Below are positions 8,444 through 17,209 of a DNA stretch of 64,000 nucleotides, in pieces. The notes beneath the pieces are model-generated. The model was not told where the DNA came from. It was given only the letters and a program-made list of their open reading frames with translations, and did not search any database. Source of the DNA: Deltaproteobacteria bacterium. GTDB lineage: Bacteria > Desulfobacterota > Desulfobacteria > Desulfobacterales > SURF-15. The stretch is from positions 39,296-103,295 of the forward strand of contig JAFDFZ010000017.1 of NCBI GenBank assembly GCA_019309565.1, written 5' to 3'. Position 1 is the stretch's first letter; every line of letters starts with the position of its first letter. The translations under genes were made by a program, and so were the position numbers.

Positions 8444-10405
8444 ATGAAATCAGACAGCAGCATGCATGAAGTTTTGTTTCTTCCAAATAACAAAAAAATA
8501 ACCGTACGGGATGGAGAAACGCTCCTTCGGGCTGCCATTGAGGCAGGAGTCCACATTAATGCCTCCTGTGGTGGCGAAGGTGTATGTGGAAAATGTCGGG
8601 TCATTGTTGAAGAAGGAACAGTGCAGGGAGGGGTTACCGAAAAGTTGAGCAGGGAGGATTGGCAAAAAGGATATCGTCAGGCCTGTTTGTCACGTGTTGT
8701 AAGCGATCTTGTCGTGCGGATTCCAGTAGAGTCTTCCATAGATTCAAAAGTGCTAAATCTTCAGACCACGCCCCGGAAAACTGCTCGAATTCGTCACATC
8801 AATCTTGAAGAACTCAAGGAAAAAGGACTTTTCGTACCCCCGGTGGAAAAGCGGTACCTTGAACTGCCCGAACCCACCGTACAGGACAATCTGCCGGATG
8901 TAACCCGCCTGGTGAGTTATTTGAAATTGAAGCACGATGAGCATCGGCTTGAGGTCGATCTGTCGGTGATTCGAAAGATCCCCTCGGTTATGAGGGAAAA
9001 AGACTTTAAGGTAACAGCCACCCTTGCGCGGCCTGTTCGGGATATCGGCAAAACCCGCATTATCAATGTTCAGCCGGGCGATACAACCGACAGGAACTAT
9101 GCCATCGCGATGGACGTTGGTACTACCACCGTTTACGGAGAGGTTATCGATTTAAAAACCGGATCGATATTAAGTCAGTATGGGGATTTTAACGGGCAGA
9201 TCAGTTACGGAGAAGATGTCATCAGCCGGATCGTTTTTGCGGAAAAACCCGGGGGGCTCAACAAGTTACATGAAGTGGTCATAGAGACGATCAACAGGAT
9301 CCTTAAGCGAATTATCAAAAAGGCTGGAATCGACCCGGATGAAATCTCAACCATAACCCTTGCGGGAAATACCACCATGACCCAGTTGATGCTGAACATA
9401 GACCCTCGGTACCTTCGACGCTCTCCTTATGTGCCGGCAGCCACACTGTATCCACCTTTCCGGGCGGCGGATCTGGGAATGGAACTGGGTGATCATGTCA
9501 CGGCTCTTGTTTACCCTGCTGTGTCCAGCTATGTGGGGGGCGATATTGTGGCCGGTGTGATGGGCTCCGGCATGTACCGGACAGAGGAGTTGACCCTTTA
9601 CATGGATATTGGAACCAATGCAGAGATCGTGATCGGAAACAGGGATTGGCTGGCGTGTGCAGCCTGTTCGGCCGGGCCTGCCTTTGAAGGGGGAGGAATA
9701 AAACTGGGCATGCGTGCAATGGAAGGGGCAATCGAGGATTTTTCCATCGATCCACTGACACTTGAACCGATGAACATCACCATCGGCAACGTCCGACCAA
9801 AAGGTATTTGCGGCTCCGGTCTGATTACCGCTGTTGCGACCATGTTTGAAATGGGAATTATTGATAATCGCGGCAAGTTCAACCGCAATCTGGATACTGA
9901 GCGAATTCGCGAAGTAGATGGCATATACGAATATGTGTTGGCCTGGGCAGAGGAGAGCCAGATTGATAGAGATGTCGTACTTACAGAGCCGGATATTGAA
10001 AACCTCATTCGAGCCAAGGGCGCTATGTACAGCGGCTGTATGACGCTTCTGGAAGAAGTGGGCTTAAGCTTTCAGGATATAGATCGGATCATCATGGCCG
10101 GGGGCTTTGGCAGCTATGTGGATTTGGAAAAGGCCATGACCATCGGACTTCTGCCGGAAATCGACCCCGAAAAAGTAACATTTATCGGTAACGGCTCGTT
10201 GATGGGAGCCAGAATGAGTTCGTTGACCAATCGTATCCGGAAAGATGTGGTGGAAGTTACTAAGAAAATGACCAATTTCGAGCTCTCGGAAACACCTTCC
10301 TATATGGATCATTATGTAGCAGCGCTGTTTTTACCACATACAGATATGGATCAATTCACAAAACTGCAAGCACGCTTACGAGCTCGGAAAGAATTGAAAA
10401 ATTAA
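8444..10405 (+). CDS. ASKHA-domain / reductive activator of corrinoid protein-like (2Fe-2S + DUF4445)
   Basis: N-terminal [2Fe-2S] CGGEGVCGKCRVIVEEG; MDVGTTTVYGEVIDL, MDIGTNAEIVIGN, ACSAGPAFEGGGIKLGMRA. Confidence 0.88.
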   Translation: MKSDSSMHEVLFLPNNKKITVRDGETLLRAAIEAGVHINASCGGEGVCGKCRVIVEEGTVQGGVTEKLSREDWQKGYRQACLSRVVSDLVVRIPVESSIDSKVLNLQTTPRKTARIRHINLEELKEKGLFVPPVEKRYLELPEPTVQDNLPDVTRLVSYLKLKHDEHRLEVDLSVIRKIPSVMREKDFKVTATLARPVRDIGKTRIINVQPGDTTDRNYAIAMDVGTTTVYGEVIDLKTGSILSQYGDFNGQISYGEDVISRIVFAEKPGGLNKLHEVVIETINRILKRIIKKAGIDPDEISTITLAGNTTMTQLMLNIDPRYLRRSPYVPAATLYPPFRAADLGMELGDHVTALVYPAVSSYVGGDIVAGVMGSGMYRTEELTLYMDIGTNAEIVIGNRDWLACAACSAGPAFEGGGIKLGMRAMEGAIEDFSIDPLTLEPMNITIGNVRPKGICGSGLITAVATMFEMGIIDNRGKFNRNLDTERIREVDGIYEYVLAWAEESQIDRDVVLTEPDIENLIRAKGAMYSGCMTLLEEVGLSFQDIDRIIMAGGFGSYVDLEKAMTIGLLPEIDPEKVTFIGNGSLMGARMSSLTNRIRKDVVEVTKKMTNFELSETPSYMDHYVAALFLPHTDMDQFTKLQARLRARKELKN

Positions 10406-10557
10406 CTAAAATCCCGGTAATTATGGCAGCCCCCCCCTTGTTGCCGAGAAGAGCAGATAGATAGAAAATACAAACTGGAGAATTCTGAAAGCTGCACAGA
10501 TTGCGCCCATCCGGTAAATCCTCTTTGTTCTGTACGATCAAAAAGGAGACACATTTG

Positions 10558-11355
10558 ATGAAACTTGCGATTTCAGCAGATGGACCTGGTTTAGAAGCTA
10601 ATGTGAGCAATAAAATGGGCATGTCGAAATACGTTTTGATTATAGATTTAGAATCGATAAAAATCGAAGCGGTACCAAACCCGATCGGTCCAGGCCCAGG
10701 TGGAAGCAGCATGCAGGTAGTAGTGCTTGCAATTAGCAAGAAAGTCGATGCTGTGCTAACTGGATATTGCAGTCCCATTGCAAAGAAGTACCTTTTATCC
10801 AATGGTATCGAAGTTATAACCGGAGTCATCGGCACTGTGGGGCAAGTTGTTAAGGATTGTGAGAACGGGCTTTATCAAAACCACAAGACAAGGGATGAAG
10901 AATCTTATCGCCAAAGCCTCCGAATCTACAGGATTTCCATGGTTCATGCGTTGCAGCGCTCAAAAAATCAGATTGTAAACATCCTTCCTATCCTCACAGG
11001 AGTTGTGCTGCTTATCGGGTTGTTTAACGCATTTGCATCAAAGGATATGCTTATGTCTATTTTCTCAAGAAACAGTTTCAAAGATCTTCTATTGGGGGCA
11101 TCCTGCGGCAGTATTTTTGCTGGAAATCCCGTCAATAGTTATGTCATTGGAGGGGAGTTGCTGAATAACGGGGTCAGCCTGTACGCTGTAACTGCTTTCA
11201 TCATTTCATGGGTGACTGTCGGTGCAATACAGTTGCCGGCTGAGATGGCAGCGCTAGGCAAGGGATTTGCTCTTATGCGAAATGGTTTATCTTTTATCTT
11301 GTCAATGGTTATTGCCATGTTTACGGTTATTATTCTCAAGAGTATGGTAGGGTAA
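10558..11355 (+). CDS. NifX-like domain fused to half of a DUF318/ArsP-like permease
   Basis: N-term MKLAISADGPGLEANVSNKMGMSKYVLIID.. (NifX-like); C-term TM region GNPVNSYVIGGELLNNGVSLYAVTAFIISWVTVGAIQLPAE. Confidence 0.75.
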   Translation: MKLAISADGPGLEANVSNKMGMSKYVLIIDLESIKIEAVPNPIGPGPGGSSMQVVVLAISKKVDAVLTGYCSPIAKKYLLSNGIEVITGVIGTVGQVVKDCENGLYQNHKTRDEESYRQSLRIYRISMVHALQRSKNQIVNILPILTGVVLLIGLFNAFASKDMLMSIFSRNSFKDLLLGASCGSIFAGNPVNSYVIGGELLNNGVSLYAVTAFIISWVTVGAIQLPAEMAALGKGFALMRNGLSFILSMVIAMFTVIILKSMVG

Positions 11356-11378
11356 ACAGAGCAAAGGGCAAAGATGAA

Positions 11379-11891
11379 GTGATTACAATAAAAGGACAAA
11401 TTAACCGAGCGATATTTTTTCCGGGGATTATTTTAACCTTATACATACTTCTATTGATTATCACACCTGAAAAAGCGCTTGTGGCGCTTAAAAGCAGCAG
11501 CCAGGTATTTATCAGATTGTGCGTACCTCTGGGTGTAGTTTTCATCCTCATGCTGTTGTTTAATCTTTATCTTAAGCCGGCAGATATTGTAAGGTTTATT
11601 GGAAAGGAATCTGGAATAAAAGGCAAATTCATCTCTGCTTCGGCGGGCATTATCTCTGTGGGACCCGTTTATGCCTGGTATCCGTTGCTTAAAGAACTCA
11701 AAGAGAAAGGCGCTTCAAAGGATTTGATAGCCATTTTTCTTTGCAACAGGGCAATCAAGCCATTTCTTCTTCCGGTTATGATATCATATTTTGGTTGGGT
11801 ATATGTATCGATATTGACGCTATTCACGCTCCTTGGGTCTTTTATCGTTGGATATTGTATTCACATTCTGGTTAAAAATATAATAGAATAA
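11379..11891 (+). CDS. Second half of DUF318-like permease
   Basis: Multi-TM; GIKGKFISASAGIISVGPVYAWYPLLKELKEKG. Confidence 0.65.
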   Translation: MITIKGQINRAIFFPGIILTLYILLLIITPEKALVALKSSSQVFIRLCVPLGVVFILMLLFNLYLKPADIVRFIGKESGIKGKFISASAGIISVGPVYAWYPLLKELKEKGASKDLIAIFLCNRAIKPFLLPVMISYFGWVYVSILTLFTLLGSFIVGYCIHILVKNIIE

Positions 11892-12169
11892 TTTGGTTAT
11901 AAACAAAACCCAAATGAAATCGATTGGGCGGTAAAGGTAACCCGCTTCGCAGGCCTATGAAACTCGCGCATAAGGGGGTGTAACACCGAACAGCGCACCG
12001 ATTGAAACAAAACAGGGTTCAATAACAAATCGTTACGATTTATCGCAGCATATTCCTGCTGTTCGATGCAATGCCCCCTAATGCACTCAAACAGTCATAC
12101 TGCTGCGAATCGACTTACCTTCAACGCCTATTTAAATGCAACTTAGCCTTTGTATATAACCAGATAAAA

Positions 12170-12201
12170 AAATTTTAAAATATTTCGAAAAATTTCTAAA
12201 C
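12170..12201 (+). promoter_or_regulatory. Weaker candidate activator site
   Basis: AATTTTAAAATATTTCGAAAAATTTCTAAAC; shares TTTCGAAAAATTTCTAAA with the other UAS motifs. Confidence 0.35.
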
Positions 12202-12389
12202 GATTTATGTTATCAAAACCAGCCAAAAAACTGATAAAAGATAACTAGGCTTTTTCCGAGACTAAGCCCGGAAAAAGTGGCCTCTTCGAGGCAGTTGAAA
12301 TAAAAACCCAAAGGTATCGCTTCGCTCTTTCATTTTAAAAATAGATAAAATTCCTTAACTTTAGTTCATTTAAGCTCACCCCGTAGTTG

Positions 12390-14338
12390 GTGCGCCGGTA
12401 AAACCGGCGGAAAGTAGTGAATGAAAGTTTCATACGATGAAGACGTAGCGAGTCACATTGGCCCCGAGTCATGCGTGTACCACCGTAAGGGGGAGCGCGA
12501 AGCGTTGACAGGGGAAAGTGCGGGCCAGGTATTGAGCCGCGAAAGGGGGTTTGCTTCGAGGTGCCGACGGTGTCAACTTGCTCGGAAGGCAACACGGAAC
12601 ACATCGCTATCGCAAGAGGTGTTTCGGCCTCGCGTGGTCGTAGACCCTGTGCACGTACGGAAACTTTCCGCGCGGGAACCGGGAGATCCTGAGTCTGGCC
12701 GTAGCCGATGGCGATGCGGTCCGCGCTGTGAATCCCCAGGGAGCACGACAGCGATGAACGGACACAGGAAGTCGGACAGGCCCATAGACACCGAAGAAGC
12801 CGTCGAACAAAAGCAGGTGCGATTCCTGCCGGCGGAGACGGTGGAGGGAAGGGGCCTGACCAAGGAGAATCTGTTCCAACAAAACAAGTACTGTGCGCAG
12901 TACCAGAAAAGGAGCGGTCGTGAAGGCTGACTCGGTCAACTTGCCAAATGCGATGGAACGGATACGACAGGCAGCAAGTCGGGATAAACAGCTGCGGTTT
13001 ACCACGCTCTGGCATCACGTCTATAACACTGAACAGCTTCGCAAGGCTTACTTCAGCCTCAAGCGCAATGCTGCGCCGGGGGTGGACGGTGAGACGTGGC
13101 GGCATTACAGCGAGAATTTGGAGGCCAACCTTCAGGATCTCAGCAGCAAGCTGCAGCGCGGAGCGTACCGGGCAAGGCCGGTGAGAGGAGCGTACATCCC
13201 CAAAGCCGATGGTCGCCAGCGACCATTGGGCATCACGGTGCTGGAGGATAAGATAGTCCAACGCGCTACGGTGGAGGTGATGGAGGCGATCTATGAGCAG
13301 GACTTTGTCGGTTTCTCGTATGGATTTCGTCCTGGGCGCAGTGCGCATGATGCGCTCAACGCCCTGTATGGGGCCATCATGACGAGAAAGGTAAGCTGGG
13401 TGCTGGATGCAGACATTCGAGGGTACTTTGATGCCATCGACCACGGGTGGCTGATGAAGTTCATCGAGCACCGCATTGCGGACAAGCGCGTTGTGAGGCA
13501 CATCAAAAAGTGGCTCAACGCCGGTGTGCTTGAACAGGGGGCGGTGACGCATAAGGAGGGAGGCGTACCCCAGGGGGGCAGTGTCAGTCCCTTGCTGGCA
13601 AACGTCTATCTGCATTATGTGTTTGATCTGTGGGCTGATCAGTGGAGGTCGCAGCATGCCGAGGGTGATGTTATCATCGTCAGGTTTTGTGATGATTTTG
13701 TGGTTGGCTTTCAGTACCGCAGGGACGCTGAAAGGTTCTTGGCTGATCTTCGGCAACGTTTTCTGAAGTTTAACCTGCAGCTTCATAAGGACAAGACACG
13801 GCTGATTGAGTTCGGCCGGTTTGCGGCCGCCAATCGTAAACGCCATGGTAAAGGAAAACCACAGACGTTCGATTTTCTTGGTTTTACTCATATATGCGGT
13901 AAGACTGAGAACGGAAAGTTTATGGTGCTCCGACACACCATTGGCAAGCGGATGCGGGCCAAACTTAAGGAGCTTAAAATAGAACTCAAACGGCGTCTGC
14001 ATAACCCTGTACCGGTTGTGGCGGAATGGTTGCGTGTGGTGTTGCTTGGTCATTATCGATACTATGGTGTTCCAGGCAACAGTCGGAAACTGCATTCATT
14101 TTATTTCCAATTGGGTCGCATGTGGCATAAGGCGCTGCTTCGTCGCAGCCAACGCCATCGGCTTAACTGGAAACGAATGAGCCGACTCATTAATCGCTGG
14201 CTGCCACGACCGCGCATATGTCACTCATATCCTGATTTGAGTCTGTACGTCACTACCCGAGGTAGGAGCCCAGTGCGGTAGTTCCGCTCGCTGGGATCTG
14301 TTCGGGGGGTGCGAGGTAACTCGCATTCCTACCGCGAC
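12390..14338 (+). mobile_element. Group II intron (ribozyme + maturase)
   Basis: 5' GTGCGCCGG...; ends ...CTACCGCGAC; domain V-like GAGCCCAGTGCGGTAGTTCCGCTCGCTGGGATCTGTTC at about 14268; encodes an LtrA-type RT; boundaries supported by E1 as empty-site homologue. Confidence 0.88.
12893..14281 (+). CDS. ltrA: Group II intron reverse transcriptase/maturase
   Basis: RT blocks PKADGRQRPLGI, FSYGFRPGRSAHDAL, GGVPQGGSVSPLLANVYLH, RFCDDFVVGF, TFDFLGFTH; no HNH endonuclease domain seen. Confidence 0.93.
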   Translation: MRSTRKGAVVKADSVNLPNAMERIRQAASRDKQLRFTTLWHHVYNTEQLRKAYFSLKRNAAPGVDGETWRHYSENLEANLQDLSSKLQRGAYRARPVRGAYIPKADGRQRPLGITVLEDKIVQRATVEVMEAIYEQDFVGFSYGFRPGRSAHDALNALYGAIMTRKVSWVLDADIRGYFDAIDHGWLMKFIEHRIADKRVVRHIKKWLNAGVLEQGAVTHKEGGVPQGGSVSPLLANVYLHYVFDLWADQWRSQHAEGDVIIVRFCDDFVVGFQYRRDAERFLADLRQRFLKFNLQLHKDKTRLIEFGRFAAANRKRHGKGKPQTFDFLGFTHICGKTENGKFMVLRHTIGKRMRAKLKELKIELKRRLHNPVPVVAEWLRVVLLGHYRYYGVPGNSRKLHSFYFQLGRMWHKALLRRSQRHRLNWKRMSRLINRWLPRPRICHSYPDLSLYVTTRGRSPVR

Positions 14339-14535
14339 CATAAATCACATAGCAAAATGGCCCGCATGCACAATTTATCAGTAACTGAGGATGGTGCCTT
14401 ATGAATAGTTTTGCAACAACGGGGCTCACTTTAAACTTTAGTTCACTATTTGTCCCTACTAACATAGCATATAATTCAATACATCCCTCTAAGCACCTAT
14501 AGGTAATTACAACATCTATACAGTTTGACGGCTAT

Positions 14536-14551
14536 CGGCATACTTTCTGCA
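14536..14551 (+). promoter_or_regulatory. Weak sigma54-like -24/-12 candidate
   Basis: CGGCATACTTTCTGCA; GG/GC spacing correct but four mismatches. Confidence 0.25.
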
Positions 14552-14594
14552 ATATAAAAAACTTGATGGATGCTTTCAATTAAGGAGACTTAAT

Positions 14595-14846
14595 ATGATA
14601 AAAACAAATTTATATTCATGGCAGATTATTTTGATCCATATGCAAGAAGATTTAGCTGTAATGAAAGAAAAATTTTTAGTTGTCGAAGATGGATTAGATG
14701 CCGATGATCAATTTTTACAGTTAGTGAATAAAATTGAATCTGATATTGAAGAGTTATACAAATACCTCCAGCAACAGACCGTATCTTCAGATAAAGTCAG
14801 AGCTGAAGAAGATTACCAACATCTGTTAGATAATATACCACTCTAA
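14595..14846 (+). CDS. Small hypothetical protein (83 aa)
   Basis: Good SD (AAGGAG) and acidic helical ORF. Confidence 0.5.
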   Translation: MIKTNLYSWQIILIHMQEDLAVMKEKFLVVEDGLDADDQFLQLVNKIESDIEELYKYLQQQTVSSDKVRAEEDYQHLLDNIPL

Positions 14847-14872
14847 TCAAAGACCAAACATCTGCCAAAAAA

Positions 14873-15505
14873 TCATTTTATGCAACGCAGTAATCTGCTT
14901 TTTCCTGATGGGGTGTGCAACAAATGAACCTTTGAAAAAATTTTTTTGAAGGGTTCAAGACCTGCACCAAGAAGAGCCCTGACATCAGTGGATCCTACCA
15001 GGATCATTCGTATCTTGAACAGAAATCTTACAATCGGATGTTTAGGTGCTTCATGCTCCATTATCAAAACTGACGCCTGACCGGGTTTGACAACTCGCTT
15101 CATCTCCTTAAGAGCATCTGTTCGAACTGCACCTTTCAGTTCGTATAGGGCATAGGAGCAGGCAACCACGTCAAATATATCATTTGAGAATGGAAGCAGG
15201 GCTGCATCTGCCTCTATGAAAAGTGCCTTTTGGTTGGGATTTTTCTTTTTCGCTTTCCGAAGCATGCCGTGTGAAAAGTCAAGGCCTACTGCGGTACTTT
15301 TCGGGTATCTTTTGGCAAAGGTGAGAATTAAGCTACCGGTTCCGCAGCAGATATCCAATATATAAGGTTTTGCAATGCCTTCAAGCTGAGCGGAATCAAC
15401 CAAAATTTCGCGAGTGCTTTGCTCATCCCGCAGAGAATGAAGCGCAATAAACATGTCATAAAAATGTGAGAATAAGTCGTAGTATCTGCGTCTGCTATAT
15501 TGCAT
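14873..15505 (-). CDS. Class I SAM-dependent methyltransferase
   Basis: YILDICCGTGSLILTFAKRYP, VVACSYALYELKG. Confidence 0.85.
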   Translation of the reverse strand: MQYSRRRYYDLFSHFYDMFIALHSLRDEQSTREILVDSAQLEGIAKPYILDICCGTGSLILTFAKRYPKSTAVGLDFSHGMLRKAKKKNPNQKALFIEADAALLPFSNDIFDVVACSYALYELKGAVRTDALKEMKRVVKPGQASVLIMEHEAPKHPIVRFLFKIRMILVGSTDVRALLGAGLEPFKKIFSKVHLLHTPSGKSRLLRCIK

Positions 15506-15711
15506 TTCTGAGTGAATAACGGATTAAGAGATTTCCAGAAAAAGGCTCACCTTGAAACAGCGCCCATTAGAAAAAACTTCTAAAAAAGGTAACAGTTTGG
15601 CCTTTTGAAAAACTACGCTTACGGATCGTCTGGTCCTGCCACCGGTAAAATTTCCTTTTTTCATCGGGAAAAACTCGAAAAAAGGCTCGTAGAAAAGAAC
15701 CGTGCTTCGAT

Positions 15712-15844
15712 TTGAAGACCCTGCAGACCGGCTGAGCGGGATCTTCGCCTTGCTTCGACAAGCTGCGGGATATGCACTCGCTCAGTTGAATGCCCGAAGG
15801 GGTGCGCAGAGCGCAATTCAACAGGGCTCGCTGTTTCGGTTCAG
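15712..15844 (+). repeat. Dispersed repeat D, copy D2
   Basis: GAAGACCCTGCAG...GGGATCTTCGCC...TTGCTTCGACAAGCTGCGGG...GTTGAATGCCCGAAGGGGTGCGCAGAGCGCAATTCAACAGGGCTCGCTGTTTCGG. Confidence 0.65.
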
Positions 15845-15845
15845 T

Positions 15846-16652
15846 TTACTGTGAGATTCGGATAATCGCCCCAAGGCCGCCTTCAAGAAATCTATCCCTC
15901 CAGGCCTGCCGGAAAAGTGAAATGGCCTTATTTCCTGTGCAATGGCTGGGGGCGACCTTTTTTACGCCTAATTTTTTAAGTGCCTCAAGAATTTTCATTA
16001 TCTTTTCATAACTCATGCCGGATAGATGAAATCCACCCATTACAAGATAAACTGTATCTACGAAATGCTCATGTGCTTTTCTTACAATATTGACGATGCC
16101 AGGGTGTGAACAACCTGTAATGATTACAAGTCCTTTTGTTGTCCGAAGGATTAATGCCTGCTCTTTAATCCATCGTCCCATTTCTCCACTTGAGTAAGCT
16201 TGCTTCATAAGTAGGGTGGGATCTTTTATCACTTTGATGTTTGCTCCATAGCGCAAAATTTTCTGCTTATAGGAACCCGGAAAGGATTCCGGCAAACAAA
16301 CAGTAATATCAGAGTTTTGCCGAAGGAACATTTCTAATCCACCAGTGTGGTCGCCATGAATATGCGAGAGGAACACCATTTTCACTTCCATTGGATCTTT
16401 GTTCAAAAGAGTCATATTTTCAAGCAGTAGCTGACCGTTTCCACCCGTATCAAATAGGATCGTCTGCGCGGTACCTTCGATAAGACAAGAAAATCCCCAG
16501 GCGGCCCTCAACTGTTTCTTAAAAGGTACATTGTTATAAGTGACGGTAATGCTGATGGGGGAGGCCTGGGTTTTCCTATTTCCGTGTAACATAAAGAAGC
16601 CTGTTGAAAAAACAACCAGGATAAATACTATCATATAATCCCGATATATCAT
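15846..16652 (-). CDS. MBL-fold metallohydrolase
   Basis: FLSHIHGDHTGGLEMF, GCSHPGIVNIV, GGFHLSGMSYE, APSHCTG. Confidence 0.88.
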   Translation of the reverse strand: MIYRDYMIVFILVVFSTGFFMLHGNRKTQASPISITVTYNNVPFKKQLRAAWGFSCLIEGTAQTILFDTGGNGQLLLENMTLLNKDPMEVKMVFLSHIHGDHTGGLEMFLRQNSDITVCLPESFPGSYKQKILRYGANIKVIKDPTLLMKQAYSSGEMGRWIKEQALILRTTKGLVIITGCSHPGIVNIVRKAHEHFVDTVYLVMGGFHLSGMSYEKIMKILEALKKLGVKKVAPSHCTGNKAISLFRQAWRDRFLEGGLGAIIRISQ

Positions 16653-16909
16653 CTCCGAAACCTAAAAGATTCATTTGCCATTACTCGATTCAATCCTCAA
16701 GCTTTTTCAGCAAATCAAATGTTGGGGGGGTCGGATAAACCAGGTCATTTATATGATAATTCTGTTTTTCTTCTGTTATCTTGAGGGCAATCTTTATGCC
16801 ATAAAAGTGTTTATGAATCATAAAATTCTCTCAGCCCGAAAGGGATAAGGGCATCTTTTCGAATCGCCTTAAAATTCATTATAGACAATTTTGCTAAGAG
16901 GAAGGTAAT

Positions 16910-16949
16910 TTAGAAATTTTGAGAAAAGAAATTTAGAAATTTTTCTAAA
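16910..16949 (+). promoter_or_regulatory. Candidate activator site (UAS)
   Basis: TTAGAAATTTTGAGAAAAGAAATTTAGAAATTTTTCTAAA. Confidence 0.6.
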
Positions 16950-17031
16950 ATTTGGTATCCAAAACAGACTTGGAATCGGTTATAGTATAAAGTTCTTTGA
17001 AATCATTACACTTATTTCATCGTTTTTCCCC

Positions 17032-17047
17032 TGGTATCCATCATGCA
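17032..17047 (+). promoter_or_regulatory. Candidate sigma54 -24/-12 promoter
   Basis: TGGTATCCATCATGCA; 83 bp downstream of the UAS core. Confidence 0.5.
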
Positions 17048-17209
17048 AAGGTAAAAAGAGAAAAAAGAATATCATTAAAGTTTTAACCAAAACCAAACCT
17101 TGCTTATATCTTGAGTGGAGGTTAAAATATAAAGATTCTGAGCCTGAACTATTCTATTTGCCTGGATCGCGTATAATCTCTGTTATTCCAACAGGCCAGT
17201 GGAGGGTGC

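Larger units (their letters stand above)
12369..14433. mobile_element. Repeat E copy E2 (about 116 bp without intron), interrupted by a group II intron; 12-bp direct repeats at the ends
   Basis: AACTTTAGTTCA at 12357-12368 and 14434-14445; inverted TTTAAGCTCACCCCG / CGGGGCTCACTTTA. Confidence 0.7.

Noticed and set aside
12421-12930. 169-aa ORF in the 5' part of the intron
   Set aside because: Lies in the expected ribozyme domains I-III and has no protein family signature.
12335-14095. 586-aa ORF on the minus strand across the group II intron
   Set aside because: Antisense to a clear reverse transcriptase; low-complexity composition and no recognisable domain.
15568-15583. TTAGAAAAAACTTCTAA as another site of the sigma54 regulon
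   Set aside because: No -24/-12 candidate about 84 bp downstream on either strand at a sensible position.
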